NCBI GenBank assembly: GCA_016930175.1
Contig: JAFGHJ010000013.1
Span: 62,001 to 126,000, forward strand
Source of the DNA: Caldifarciminota bacterium
Lineage (GTDB): Bacteria; Hydrothermota; UBA3072
Direction of reading: 5' to 3'
DNA length: 64,000 nt
Shown: positions 42,421 to 51,149 of the stretch, piece by piece
Layout of the letters: each line of letters begins with the position of its first letter
How positions within the stretch are numbered: the stretch's first letter is position 1
Translations under genes and position numbers: made by a program
The notes under the pieces: model-generated
The model's database searches: none
Seen by the model: the letters and a program-made list of their open reading frames with translations, nothing else
Told to the model about the DNA's origin: nothing

Positions 42421-43313
42421 TAGTCCTCCTTTGGTTTTAACAAGTTGAAGTACTCTTTTCGGGAGATGCTTCTGCAGTTCGTTAATGTATATTTATCTTC
42501 TTTTAAATCTCCCATCCTATAGTTGTATTTTTCTGATCCGAATATTGCAAATATAGTAGGACCAGACCCGCTTAACATAACATTTATTGGTTCTAATCTA
42601 TTTAACTTTTCCATAATATCTTTTAATTGAGGATATTTCCCCACTATTATCCCTTGGAAGGAATTTCTTAATTTGCATAAAATTTCTTTTTTCCCTTCTT
42701 GCATTCTCTGGAGTATAAGGCTTAAGTCTTCATTTGTCAAGTCTTGTTTTTCACTGTTATCCCACCATTTATAGGCATCTTTTGTGGATATTGTAAATGA
42801 GGGATTTGCAAGCAGAAAATTGAGTATTGGAATGTCTTTTTTCCATTTTATTTTTTCCCCCCTTCCGCTTACCAGGGCAGTTCCACCTTTCAGGAAAAAA
42901 GGTACATCTGAGCCAAGATGCTGGGCGAATTCCGTTAATTCTTCAAACTTCTTAGGATAGTCAAACAGACGGTTTAGGGTTAAAAGAGTTGCGGCAGCAT
43001 TTGAGCTTCCACCTCCGAGGCCCGAACCGAGCGGTATTCTTTTATCTACTCTTATTTTTACTCCAAAGTTTTTACTTTCTGTATTTTTAAAGAACTGGGC
43101 AGCTTTATAAATTAGATTTGAAGAATCATTCGGTAAGTCTGGATTATTGGAGGTTATTTCTATTTTTCTGCCTTCCAGTTTAAAATAAAGTAAATCTTTT
43201 AACGATATCGTTTGGAAAATAGATTCGATCGAATGAAAACCATCTGTTCTTTTTTCTAGAATGTAAAGACCGAGGTTTACTTTTGCGAAAGAAGGGACTT
43301 TAATCCAGTTCAT
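42420..43313 (-). CDS. ispE: 4-diphosphocytidyl-2-C-methyl-D-erythritol kinase
   Basis: 297 aa, GHMP kinase. It phosphorylates CDP-methylerythritol in the non-mevalonate route to isoprenoids. Motif 1 is SFAKVNLGLYI, the ATP loop GSGLGGGSSNAAATL at about residue 95, and motif 3 VMLSGSGPTIFAIFG near 235. First gene of the housekeeping block; the upstream gap (43314-43465) has repeat text and no strong promoter was seen. Confidence 0.95.
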   Translation of the reverse strand: MNWIKVPSFAKVNLGLYILEKRTDGFHSIESIFQTISLKDLLYFKLEGRKIEITSNNPDLPNDSSNLIYKAAQFFKNTESKNFGVKIRVDKRIPLGSGLGGGSSNAAATLLTLNRLFDYPKKFEELTEFAQHLGSDVPFFLKGGTALVSGRGEKIKWKKDIPILNFLLANPSFTISTKDAYKWWDNSEKQDLTNEDLSLILQRMQEGKKEILCKLRNSFQGIIVGKYPQLKDIMEKLNRLEPINVMLSGSGPTIFAIFGSEKYNYRMGDLKEDKYTLTNCRSISRKEYFNLLKPKED

Positions 43314-43379
43314 AAAATATTATTAGCCAATGATTTTTACTGATAATCACTGATCTTTCCCCCCTACTCATTTAATTTT

Positions 43380-43440
43380 TTAAAAACAACAAAACATTTT
43401 TTTAATCTGTGTCTATCTGTGTTCATCCGTGGCTATTTCC
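43380..43440. repeat. G/T-rich dispersed repeat between ispE and the DUF2723 gene
   Basis: TTTAATCTGTGTCTATCTGTGTTCATCCGTGGCTATT (43401 onward), G/T-rich on the plus strand, hence A/C-rich reading out of the minus-strand gene that ends at 43466. Confidence 0.75.
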
Positions 43441-43465
43441 TTTTTTTGTTTTGATTTGTCGTATT

Positions 43466-46138
43466 TCATTGAAATCTTCTCTTTTTAAGTTCTTTTATTG
43501 CTGAATCGACACTTGCAGATTCATCAGGATAAAGTTCTTTCCAACTCTCAAGCAGTTTGATTGCTCCTTTGGGATCATATCGGACAGAAAGAAGGAAAAT
43601 TTGATCCATGAGTTTTGGGTCGTTTTTTATATTCAAAATAACTTCTTTTATTTTTTCATAGTCATTAGACATAGAGTAAAGTTCGATAAGTCCCCTGTAT
43701 CCTAAAGGCTTGAAATCTTTGTTATTAATTAAGTATGAAAATTCTTCCATTGCTTTTTTAAATTCTTCCGAATTATCTTTCTTTGTTTTTGATTTTAAGG
43801 TTAACATCTCCGCGTGCAAAAGATGGAGTGAAGGTGTGTTTATTATCGTAAAAAGAGAATCGCAAAAATTTGTTGCTCTTTCTTCCTCTCCAAGTAATGA
43901 ATATATATCTTTAAGATTATTTGCTGCTTGCGATGTTATCGCTGAAGAAAACTTTGAGTCATGGGAAAATATAAAGGCTCGATTCACAATAGTTTCCAGA
44001 ATTCTCAATGTGTCTTTTTGAGCGGAAGAAATTGCTCTTCTGTCTTGCCCTGCGAAATTTTCTAATACATAATCGCTAAATATCAGGTAAATATATGTGT
44101 GATTATTTAAGGGTTTCTTCTGTGCTCTTCCGGTATAAATAGTTGGATTTTCGCAATAACTTATTTTGAATTCGTCTTTAAGTTTACCGAACATCTTTCT
44201 GTAGTTTATCATGTCTTTACCTTTTTTTCCTGCCAGGCGGTAGGCGAAGCCTTCCAATTCCAGATGGGGTCCGAAGAGATCCATTGAATAGATTTCTACG
44301 GGGAAGGAAAAATAGATATTGATTGAAGGGTTAAAATCCTCTTTTATGTATCTGTCAACGAATACGTCTGCCGGCATCATTAAATCCTCAAGAGATGGTT
44401 TTATCCCGCTGGAGGTAAGAATTATGTTTCTGACTACGATATCTGCCGGTCGTAACCATTTTCCGTCGTCGCACCTTAAAGGTATAATGTTGTTGATCAT
44501 CCAATCCTCAAATTTCAAAATCGTCTCTCCCTTTTTTTTCTTTACATTATAGGTTCTTTCCATATTGGTTCCTTTAAATGGAGAAGAAAAATCCATGGGT
44601 ACGCCGGCTGCCTTTAACTGCCTTATATACCAGGTAGTATTCATAAGAGAAAAGTTAGCCAGTTGAATTCCTTTTTTGTTTTTCGAGTCAAATTTCCTGA
44701 AATTTTTTACTTCCTGGAGAAACCAAGCAGGAAATGTATCGTTGTCACCGTATGTGAATAGAATTGAATTATCCTCGGGAGTGAGTAGTAGATTATAAGC
44801 ATAATCGGAGGCGATCCAGTTTCCTCTTCTGTTAACATGGCTTTTTATGTTTGAAATGAGCGGTGAAAATCCTATTAAAAAGGATAGGATTATCCCTGCG
44901 TAACCATAAGAAATATTTCTCTTTCTGAATTTTTCATATATCCAGTATAATCCAATGGATACGTAAAACATAAAAAGGAAGAATGCGGGACTCCAGAAAT
45001 AATCTCTTTCTCTGACTTCTCTTCCCCGATGAGCAGGATTGGGATCGGAAGGAGAAAATTTTAAGTTCAAGTAAAAAACAAGACCCAAACTCACGAGAAG
45101 GTACAAAATGAAAAATAGATAAAAAGATTTTCTGTATTTTTTATAATGAAGGAGCATTCCCGATAGACCTATCAAAACATATATATATGTCCCTGCTATT
45201 GACGTAATTTTAAGCAGGTTGTTTACGTTTGATTCTCTCGGATAAGGGAAATATTGCCATGAAAAATATTTGAAAAATATTTTTATCTGTTCGTATAATG
45301 CCACAACTGTAGAGAGATTGGTGTTGATTTGAGTCTTCCTGGGAAACATCTTCATTGGTCCGTACTGTTCTCTTGATATGACTTCCCATAAAGCCGAAAA
45401 GGTGCCTGGATCCGCCTCGTTTATTGCCGGATTACTGTGAGCCCTGACCATCAAATAATAATATGTTGTGATTCCTATTAAGACGAGAACTAATGAAAAG
45501 AAGATTAATTTTGGATTATTGAATACTTTTTTGTTGGTTATTAGCACAAAGACCAAAGTTCCGGGAATGAGAAGTAAAGGCATCAGGTGAATGCCGAATG
45601 ATAGGAAAATCAAATAAACGAGAAGCAGAAGATAGTTGTCGGCACCTCTCATTTTACGGTTTTCATCCCAGTGGAGAGCAAGCCACAAACCTATCACCAA
45701 TATTAGAATTGATGTGGAGTAAACTTCTGCTTCTACCGATGTATCCCATACGCTGTAAGAAAGTCCGGCGCAGGTAGAGCAAAATATAGCGATCAAGTGA
45801 ATTTTCAGAGGCAGTATTTTCCCTCTGTTTTCCCTGAACCTTTGAAAAACCGAAAGTATGATAAGATAAAGAAAACTTCCTGCTAATGCGGATGAAAGAG
45901 AGGAAAAAAAGTTTATCCTTTTTGCCACTTCATCAAAGGGAATAATTATGTCGAATATTCTGCCGAGCAAAGTAAAGAAGGGAGTTCCCGGAGGGTGTGC
46001 GACTCCTAAAATGTGCGCGCAGGCTATGAATTCTCCGCAATCCCAGAGTGAGACAGTGGGAGCAATAGTATATAAATATGCAGAAATTAAAACTATTGAT
46101 ACAGATAAGAACCCTACAATTTTTCTTTTGTCGTACAT
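43466..46138 (-). CDS. DUF2723 family membrane protein (GT-C glycosyltransferase type)
   Basis: 890 aa. Residues 8-450 contain about 13 membrane helices with the family opening YTIAPTVSLWDCGEFIACAHILGVAHPPGTPFFTLLGRI; the Asp of WDCGEF is the GT-C catalytic position. The middle part holds RGREVRERDYFWSPAFF and FTYGDNDTFPAWFLQEV, also typical. The last 250 residues are a helical, TPR-like domain. DUF2723 proteins are predicted protein O-mannosyl- or other lipid-linked-sugar transferases of FCB-type bacteria. Stands alone; start ATG 46138. Confidence 0.88.
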   Translation of the reverse strand: MYDKRKIVGFLSVSIVLISAYLYTIAPTVSLWDCGEFIACAHILGVAHPPGTPFFTLLGRIFDIIIPFDEVAKRINFFSSLSSALAGSFLYLIILSVFQRFRENRGKILPLKIHLIAIFCSTCAGLSYSVWDTSVEAEVYSTSILILVIGLWLALHWDENRKMRGADNYLLLLVYLIFLSFGIHLMPLLLIPGTLVFVLITNKKVFNNPKLIFFSLVLVLIGITTYYYLMVRAHSNPAINEADPGTFSALWEVISREQYGPMKMFPRKTQINTNLSTVVALYEQIKIFFKYFSWQYFPYPRESNVNNLLKITSIAGTYIYVLIGLSGMLLHYKKYRKSFYLFFILYLLVSLGLVFYLNLKFSPSDPNPAHRGREVRERDYFWSPAFFLFMFYVSIGLYWIYEKFRKRNISYGYAGIILSFLIGFSPLISNIKSHVNRRGNWIASDYAYNLLLTPEDNSILFTYGDNDTFPAWFLQEVKNFRKFDSKNKKGIQLANFSLMNTTWYIRQLKAAGVPMDFSSPFKGTNMERTYNVKKKKGETILKFEDWMINNIIPLRCDDGKWLRPADIVVRNIILTSSGIKPSLEDLMMPADVFVDRYIKEDFNPSINIYFSFPVEIYSMDLFGPHLELEGFAYRLAGKKGKDMINYRKMFGKLKDEFKISYCENPTIYTGRAQKKPLNNHTYIYLIFSDYVLENFAGQDRRAISSAQKDTLRILETIVNRAFIFSHDSKFSSAITSQAANNLKDIYSLLGEEERATNFCDSLFTIINTPSLHLLHAEMLTLKSKTKKDNSEEFKKAMEEFSYLINNKDFKPLGYRGLIELYSMSNDYEKIKEVILNIKNDPKLMDQIFLLSVRYDPKGAIKLLESWKELYPDESASVDSAIKELKKRRFQ

Positions 46139-46245
46139 TTATTACTTTCCATTTAGAGACAAATATAACGGGTAAATACAATAAATCAAGACCGTAACAT
46201 AGCCTTGAGTTACCAGTCTTTTCGTCTTGAGATAAAAAAACTTAC

Positions 46246-46288
46246 CCCAGTGTTGCATATAAAATTATAACAAAAAAACAACAATGGG
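46246..46288 (-). terminator. Possible terminator after the cold-shock gene
   Basis: CCCCATTGTTG and CAACACTGGGG (minus-strand reading) form an 11-bp stem with one mismatch around a long A/T loop, with T-rich runs on both sides. It lies 56 nt behind the cspA stop. The long loop makes it uncertain. Confidence 0.4.
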
Positions 46289-46343
46289 GCTTTTTTGTCT
46301 TTTATTTTTTTATCTATCGAAACTTTATATTGAGAACTAAAGT

Positions 46344-46547
46344 TTAACGAATCTTTTTAACTTTTTCGGCTTTTGGTCCTTTATCACTTTCTATAAGCTC
46401 GAACTCTACCTCGTCTCCTTCGGAAAGTGTAACCAGACCTTCACTAAGGGATGTTGTGTGGACGAATATATCCTGTGAGGTGTCATTCGCTGTAATAAAA
46501 CCATATCCTTTCCTGTCACTGAACCATTTTACTTTACCTTCTGCCAT
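46344..46547 (-). CDS. cspA: Cold-shock protein (CspA family)
   Basis: 67 aa, single cold-shock domain. RNP1 is KGYGFI (within GKVKWFSDRKGYGFITAND) and RNP2 is DIFVHTT. Binds single-stranded nucleic acid as an RNA chaperone. Strong AAAGGAGG before the ATG and a clean promoter. The leader of about 55 nt is shorter than the long cold-regulated leaders of E. coli cspA, so constitutive expression is likely. Confidence 0.96.
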   Translation of the reverse strand: MAEGKVKWFSDRKGYGFITANDTSQDIFVHTTSLSEGLVTLSEGDEVEFELIESDKGPKAEKVKKIR

Positions 46548-46609
46548 ACTGAAAAAACCTCCTTTGGTTTTTTTGGGTATACAATGAAACTTAAATAAAC
46601 AATCGGTTA

Positions 46610-46637
46610 ATCATATTCTTTTTTGTTTATTTGTCAA
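46610..46637 (-). promoter_or_regulatory. Promoter of cspA
   Basis: Minus-strand TTGACA (46632-46637), 16-bp spacer, TATGAT (46610-46615). Confidence 0.7.
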
Positions 46638-46659
46638 GGCTTGATTTTTTTTTGGGGAT

Positions 46660-46800
46660 ATTGCCACCAAGACACTAAGACACAAAGCCCCACCTGCAAC
46701 CCATTTATTTTTATTTGTTTAAAACCCATCCCTACAACCCCATTTTCTTATATGTAGAGCATGTAGTGATTGTAGTTTATTTTTTTTTGTTTGCTGTTTT
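46660..46800. repeat. A/C-rich dispersed repeat between cspA and the GT2 gene
   Basis: GCCACCAAGACACTAAGACACAAAGCCCCACC (46661 onward), followed by AT-rich text without a readable gene. Confidence 0.65.
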
Positions 46801-46823
46801 AAATTGTGTTGATAGAGTTATGT

Positions 46824-47540
46824 TTATTTATTACTTCTAATTTTGTTTTTAAGTCTTAGAAGTAATAACATTTTTATTCCTCTGAACCAATCTATCCATG
46901 AGATTTTTTTTCCGGCTTTTTTTGAACGGGGATTATAATTAATAGGAACTTCTTTTATTTTCTTTCCCGCGAGAAGTATTTTTGCCGTTAGTTCGGCTTC
47001 CAATTCAAAACCATTTGCTCTTATTTTAAAATCCCTTATTAAATAATTGGGAATTAATTTATAGCAAGTATAGACATCGGTTAGGTGACTGCCGAATAAA
47101 ATATTGGTAATCCAGGTTATTGAAATTCTTCCTATATATAACATCCTATCCCTATTTGAATTTTTATTCTTATCGAGAAGCCTGGAGCCAAAAACAACAT
47201 CCGTTTCTTTACTTAAAATAGGTTTAAGTAATTTTGGATATTCATTCGGATCATACTCTAAATCTGCATCCTGAATTATTATATAATCTCCATTTGCCAA
47301 TGATAAACCTTTTTTGATAGCTTGTCCTTTTCCAAGGTTTTTGTCGAGATGTAATATTTTTATATCATAATTGTTTCTTAAGTCTTTTTTTACGTCTTGC
47401 AGCAATTTTTTTGTTCCATCGTCCGAACCATCGTCGATTATAATTATTTCTTTTTTTACAGGAGACTGCTTCACTTTTTCGATTACCTTCTTGATGGTAT
47501 CTTTTTCGTTAAAGACAGGTATAATTACTGATAACTTCAA
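46824..47540 (-). CDS. Family 2 glycosyltransferase (dolichol-phosphate-mannose synthase type)
   Basis: 238 aa, soluble GT-A domain. LSVIIPVFNEKDTIKKVI opens it, the DxD region is IIQDADLEYDPNEYPKLL, and VFGSRLLDKN and ANGFELEAELTAKIL follow. These match GtrB/DPM1-like enzymes that transfer a sugar from a nucleotide donor to polyprenyl phosphate; the C-terminal membrane helices of GtrB are absent. It could supply the lipid-linked sugar used by the GT-C proteins (DUF2723 or YfhO-like) in this window, which is inference. Confidence 0.9.
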   Translation of the reverse strand: MKLSVIIPVFNEKDTIKKVIEKVKQSPVKKEIIIIDDGSDDGTKKLLQDVKKDLRNNYDIKILHLDKNLGKGQAIKKGLSLANGDYIIIQDADLEYDPNEYPKLLKPILSKETDVVFGSRLLDKNKNSNRDRMLYIGRISITWITNILFGSHLTDVYTCYKLIPNYLIRDFKIRANGFELEAELTAKILLAGKKIKEVPINYNPRSKKAGKKISWIDWFRGIKMLLLLRLKNKIRSNK

Positions 47541-47591
47541 TATAACCTCATTTGTATAAGTATTATAAAAGCTTTGTTTTATTTGAATTTT

Positions 47592-47619
47592 AATGTAAAC
47601 GTATTTTAATATAAGTCAA
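47592..47619 (-). promoter_or_regulatory. Promoter of the GT2 gene
   Basis: Minus-strand TTGACT (47614-47619), 16-bp spacer, TACATT (47592-47597). Confidence 0.5.
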
Positions 47620-47639
47620 GCAGGAAGGATGGTTTTCTT

Positions 47640-47825
47640 TTATTTATCTTGGCTTTTGATAGTTTGCCTTTGGCTATTAGCTTTAAAAATAAAGCTTTTT
47701 GCTTTTATAGTTGATTTTAAAATCCGTGCGTTGTGATGCGGTTTTTATGCGAAAACGAAAAGAGCGATGAGCTATGTTTGATGCGGTTAGCCGATAGCGG
47801 TCAGCGGATAGCCCATTTTATAGCC
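47640..47825. repeat. TTAGCTTT-type dispersed repeats
   Basis: TTTGCCTTTGGCTATTAGCTTT (47661 onward) and GATGCGGTTAGCCGATAGCGGTCAGCGGATAGCCC (47779 onward). The gap 47541-47919 contains these plus the two flanking promoters. Confidence 0.65.
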
Positions 47826-47869
47826 TTGACAGTGGTAGATAATTAAATAATAGTTTACTTGAATTATGG

Positions 47870-47875
47870 TATAAT
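47870..47875 (+). promoter_or_regulatory. Extended -10 promoter of the porin-like gene
   Basis: TGGTATAAT (TATAAT at 47870-47875 with the extended TG). A TTGACA at 47826-47831 is too far away to pair with it. The ATG at 47920 follows AAGGAGG at 47908-47914. Confidence 0.55.
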
Positions 47876-47919
47876 TTTAAGAGATGATTTTTCTATCTGG
47901 AAAACTGAAGGAGGTTTTT

Positions 47920-48930
47920 ATGAGAAAGGTTAAGTTCATTTTATGTTTGATTATGAGTTTCTTTATTTCTGTAATCCCCGTTAGTTTAATTGGTGGAGAA
48001 ACAAAGGTATCTATGCTTTTATGGAATAGATATACGAGTGAGATTGTAGATGATGAATTAATTGAGAGCAAACTTACCTTAGAAAGAGGTTACTTCCGGA
48101 TTGAACCTACCATTACAGATAAGATAGATGGTAGATTTAATCTCGATTTCTTTTCGGATGAAACTTCTACCTCAGGTAGCGGTGTAAGAGTAAAGTATGC
48201 CTATATTAATTTTAAAGATGTTTTACCTATACCTGCAAGTGAAATTAGCGCTGGTATAATTCAACATTATTTTGGGTTTGGCTACGATTGGGCATACATT
48301 ACAATAGAGAAAGTTTTGGAAGAAGTCGAAGGTGTTGCAAAATCCGCGGATTACGGGATAGCTTTTTGCGGTAGTTTTCCGGGTAATAAAGGAGTGTACT
48401 CTCTCTCCGTTTTAAACGGAGAAGGCTATACCAGTACCGGCAGCGATCTAGACAGGACTCCTGAGTTTTTGGGTAACTTTAGATTTGCTCCCATTCCAGG
48501 TTTTACTTTTGGCAGTTCTTTATTATATGAAAATAATGCCGCTGATAGACTCGCATATATTGCATTGGGACGTTTTTCAACTGGAGTATTTGAGCTCTGG
48601 GGAGAATATCTACTTCGTAATATGAATGATGCCACTAGTAGGGGATTTATGGTTATGCCTATTCTTAAGCTGCGAGAGCTTATGGGAGTTGACTTTGATA
48701 TTGTAGGGAGATTTGATGTATGGGATAGGTATACCGATATGGCTGATGACGGCCATAAGCGTATTATCGGAGGATTAAACTGGAATATTCTTAGGAATAC
48801 CGAGGATAAACCTCAAGCTTTGCTTCAGATTCAAATGCAAAAAACCATATTTGAAAGCGATATGCGGAGCGATATTACTCAACTAATGATTCAATTGCAG
48901 TGGGGTTTTAGTAATACTTTTACCCAATAA
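47920..48930 (+). CDS. Outer-membrane porin-like protein
   Basis: 336 aa from ATG 47920, 5 nt after AAGGAGG. Signal peptide MRKVKFILCLIMSFFISVIPVSLIGG. The rest is alternating strands rich in Tyr, Phe and Gly (KYAYINFKDVLPIPASEISAGIIQHYFGFGYDW, LGRFSTGVFELWGEYLL) with a last strand LMIQLQWGFSNTFTQ, all as in porin-like barrels of the phosphate-selective OprO/P style. Specificity unknown. Followed by a good terminator. Confidence 0.8.
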   Translation: MRKVKFILCLIMSFFISVIPVSLIGGETKVSMLLWNRYTSEIVDDELIESKLTLERGYFRIEPTITDKIDGRFNLDFFSDETSTSGSGVRVKYAYINFKDVLPIPASEISAGIIQHYFGFGYDWAYITIEKVLEEVEGVAKSADYGIAFCGSFPGNKGVYSLSVLNGEGYTSTGSDLDRTPEFLGNFRFAPIPGFTFGSSLLYENNAADRLAYIALGRFSTGVFELWGEYLLRNMNDATSRGFMVMPILKLRELMGVDFDIVGRFDVWDRYTDMADDGHKRIIGGLNWNILRNTEDKPQALLQIQMQKTIFESDMRSDITQLMIQLQWGFSNTFTQ

Positions 48931-48965
48931 TTTTTGATCTTTAAAAACGATATAGACTTTTACTT

Positions 48966-49000
48966 AAACCCGGAGTTCTCCACTCCGGGTTTATTTTATT
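48966..49000 (+). terminator. Rho-independent terminator after the porin-like gene
   Basis: AAACCCGGAG (48966-48975), 7-nt loop, CTCCGGGTTT (48983-48992), then ATTTTATT. A perfect 10-bp stem. Confidence 0.85.
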
Positions 49001-49520
49001 GGGAAGATTAATTTTTTGATTTTACGTACTTATAATACAGGACCAACCCTTTTGCCTCATATGATGTTTACTAGCAACAACTTATCTTCCACAATTTATC
49101 AACTTTTTAGCCGGCTAAAAATCTCTAAGGTTATTTATGTTAAAAAAATTCTAAGAATTTTTTTTAAGAATTTTTCTGTTTATAGTTGCTCTATTTCATA
49201 CTTCCCCAAGATGAGTTTTCCATATGGGTAAAACCCGATATCGGGAGGAAGATAAAGAATACAATTTTTAAAATATTATTAAGATTTCGTTAAGTTTCTA
49301 ATAATTAAGGGCTTATAATAAATCGTTGTGGATAAGTCGGATAGACTAAAACTATGTATGTCAGTATCTTATAGGGTATATAGACATCTTTTAACAACTT
49401 TTCCACATGATTTATTTTTGCCTTTTTTGTAATTTGTTTATGGATAAGTAGAGGTGTTTTTTCCATTTTTGCCATTAGAGATAGTTCTTGACATTCAATA
49501 ATTTTCTTCTATAATGAATC
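49001..49520. other. Candidate replication origin region
   Basis: AT-rich gap without a credible gene. TGTGGATAA (49327-49335) is a perfect DnaA box in reverse; TTTTCCACA (49399-49407) and TATGGATAA (49439-49447) each miss the consensus by one base. Between them and to the left are long A/T stretches (TAAAAAAATTCTAAGAATTTTTTTTAAG around 49141, and 49261-49320). Genes to the left (38916-47540) are all on the minus strand and the run to the right is mainly plus, as expected around an origin. dnaA and dnaN are not in the window. Confidence 0.5.
49488..49515 (+). promoter_or_regulatory. Promoter of the lamin-tail protein gene
   Basis: TTGACA (49488-49493), 16-bp spacer, TATAAT (49510-49515). The ATG at 49524 begins 8 nt after the -10, so the message is expected to be leaderless; no Shine-Dalgarno is present. 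Confidence 0.75.
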
Positions 49521-49523
49521 AAA

Positions 49524-51122
49524 ATGTATTTTTTGTTTTTGTTATTTTCGGCTGTATGTATTAACGAAGTGATGTCAAACCCACTCGGGTCCGGCGGTGT
49601 TGGGTCTCCTGAAGACAGGAATGAATTTGTGGAGATTTTCAATATTGGTCCTGACGCGGTAGATTTAGGCGGCTGGCAGATTACGGATCTCGATGCTGTC
49701 GATGAAATTATTCCTTTTTATGAGCTTTTGCAGGATTCTAATACTATTCTTTTGCCCGGGGAATTCGCTCTTGTTATGGATCCCGAGTATTCGGATTCTG
49801 GGGAAAATTATATGCCTTATGGAATTCCAACTTGCGTTTTACTTACGGTTGATAATACAACAATAGGAAACGAGCTTTCAACTACGGATCCGATTGCTCT
49901 TATTTCTCCTGAAGGCGATACGGTTTCTACCTATTATAATACATTGAATCCGGGAGATGGGATTTCTGTAGAGAGGGTTTACCCCTATAATGGAGATGTT
50001 CCGGAAAATTGGAGAAGTTGTGAAGATATTTCCGGGTCCACGCCCGGAAGAGAGAATTCGGTTTATGCGTCTCCCGATTTCGTACTTGATTCTCTGTGGG
50101 TTAATGGTAATACTGTATTTATTCTTTTGTTTAATCCTCATGAAACGGAACTTAGCGGTACGGTGGAGGTTTTTAATGACGAGAATCGGAATGGGATTCT
50201 CGATGAAGGGGAGCTGATTGATTCTTTTGTTCTTGCGGGTGTTTCAGAGGATTCTCTTTGCCAGATTAATTTTTCGTTATCTTCTGAGGGCTTTTATGTT
50301 CTCGGTTTTGATTTAATTGAGGGAACTATTTTTAGAAGGGTTAGAATAGGAGAGGGGATTTCGGATATTATTATAAACGAGATTATGTTCGCGCCGGCAG
50401 GACATCCTGAGTGGGTAGAGCTTTTTAATAGGTCCGCGTATGATGTTTCTCTCGATTTCTTTTTGTTAGATAGTGAATCTGCCGGTGGAATAGAAGTTCT
50501 TCCCGGAGGTTATGTATTGATATCTTCTGATTCGGTTGCTTTTTTGGGTTATTACGGAGTAATTACGGCTTCTATTTTACAAATGGATTTGTCCTTTTCG
50601 AATAATGGTGATAGCGTTTTTTTGTTTGATGAGAATGGCTTTATTCTTGATAAAGTTGTTTATTCCGGAGATCAAACTGATGGTAATTATTCTTTAGAAC
50701 GGATTAACCCGGATATATCTTCCGATAATTCTACTAACTGGGGGCAGTCTGTTTCTGAGGGTGGTACGCCGGGGGCGGTAAATTCGGTATTTGCCGAATA
50801 CAAGAGGACGGACGTTGCTCTTGCCGTGACTCCGAGACATTTTACGCCAGATGGAGATGGAGAAGATGAAATGAGTGTTATTTCATTTAATCTTCCTTAT
50901 CTAAGAAATGAGGTAACATTACAAATATATGATAGAAGGGGACATCTTTTATTGGAAAATACGCAAGTTTATGGAGGAGAAAGAGGCGAATGGATTTGGG
51001 ATGGAAAAGATAGAAGGGGTGAAACGGTTTCTACAGGTCTTTACGTAGTTTTTTTATTAATTGAAGATGCCGACGGTGGAAAAAGGAGTTCTGAAAAGGC
51101 AGTCGTTTCGGTGGGGAGATAG
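49524..51122 (+). CDS. Secreted protein with lamin-tail domains and gliding-motility-type C-terminus
   Basis: 532 aa. Signal peptide MYFLFLLFSAVC. Two lamin-tail (LTD) domains: residues about 13-180 (INEVMSNPLGSGG...EFVEIFNIGPDAVDLGGWQITD) and about 280-430 (IINEIMFAPAGHPEWVELFNRSAYDVSL). The end (FTPDGDGEDEMSVISFNLPY...LQIYDRRGHLL...WDGKDRRGETVSTGLYVVFLLIEDADGG) is a FlgD/CHU_C-like Ig domain common in T9SS-associated surface proteins. LTD domains in bacteria are found in nucleases and surface proteins, here without a nuclease domain. Function unknown. Confidence 0.85.
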   Translation: MYFLFLLFSAVCINEVMSNPLGSGGVGSPEDRNEFVEIFNIGPDAVDLGGWQITDLDAVDEIIPFYELLQDSNTILLPGEFALVMDPEYSDSGENYMPYGIPTCVLLTVDNTTIGNELSTTDPIALISPEGDTVSTYYNTLNPGDGISVERVYPYNGDVPENWRSCEDISGSTPGRENSVYASPDFVLDSLWVNGNTVFILLFNPHETELSGTVEVFNDENRNGILDEGELIDSFVLAGVSEDSLCQINFSLSSEGFYVLGFDLIEGTIFRRVRIGEGISDIIINEIMFAPAGHPEWVELFNRSAYDVSLDFFLLDSESAGGIEVLPGGYVLISSDSVAFLGYYGVITASILQMDLSFSNNGDSVFLFDENGFILDKVVYSGDQTDGNYSLERINPDISSDNSTNWGQSVSEGGTPGAVNSVFAEYKRTDVALAVTPRHFTPDGDGEDEMSVISFNLPYLRNEVTLQIYDRRGHLLLENTQVYGGERGEWIWDGKDRRGETVSTGLYVVFLLIEDADGGKRSSEKAVVSVGR

Positions 51123-51149
51123 GATTAATTTGAGTACTCAAATTAATCC
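51122..51149. repeat. Perfect 28-bp palindrome at the gene end
   Basis: GGATTAATTTGAG followed by TACTCAAATTAATCC (51122-51149) reads the same on both strands over all 28 bases and begins in the last base of the stop codon. It may terminate transcription in either direction, but it has no T tract. A binding site for a dimeric protein is the alternative. Confidence 0.7.

Noticed and set aside
46186-46340. Small RNA gene between the DUF2723 and cspA genes
   Set aside because: Only an imperfect stem-loop with T-rich ends is seen, better explained as a terminator; no promoter or conserved shape.
49016-49231. 71-codon plus-strand open frame in the origin-like gap
   Set aside because: No Shine-Dalgarno, composition of an AT-rich gap, reads straight across the DnaA-box-flanking tracts, no domain or membrane pattern.
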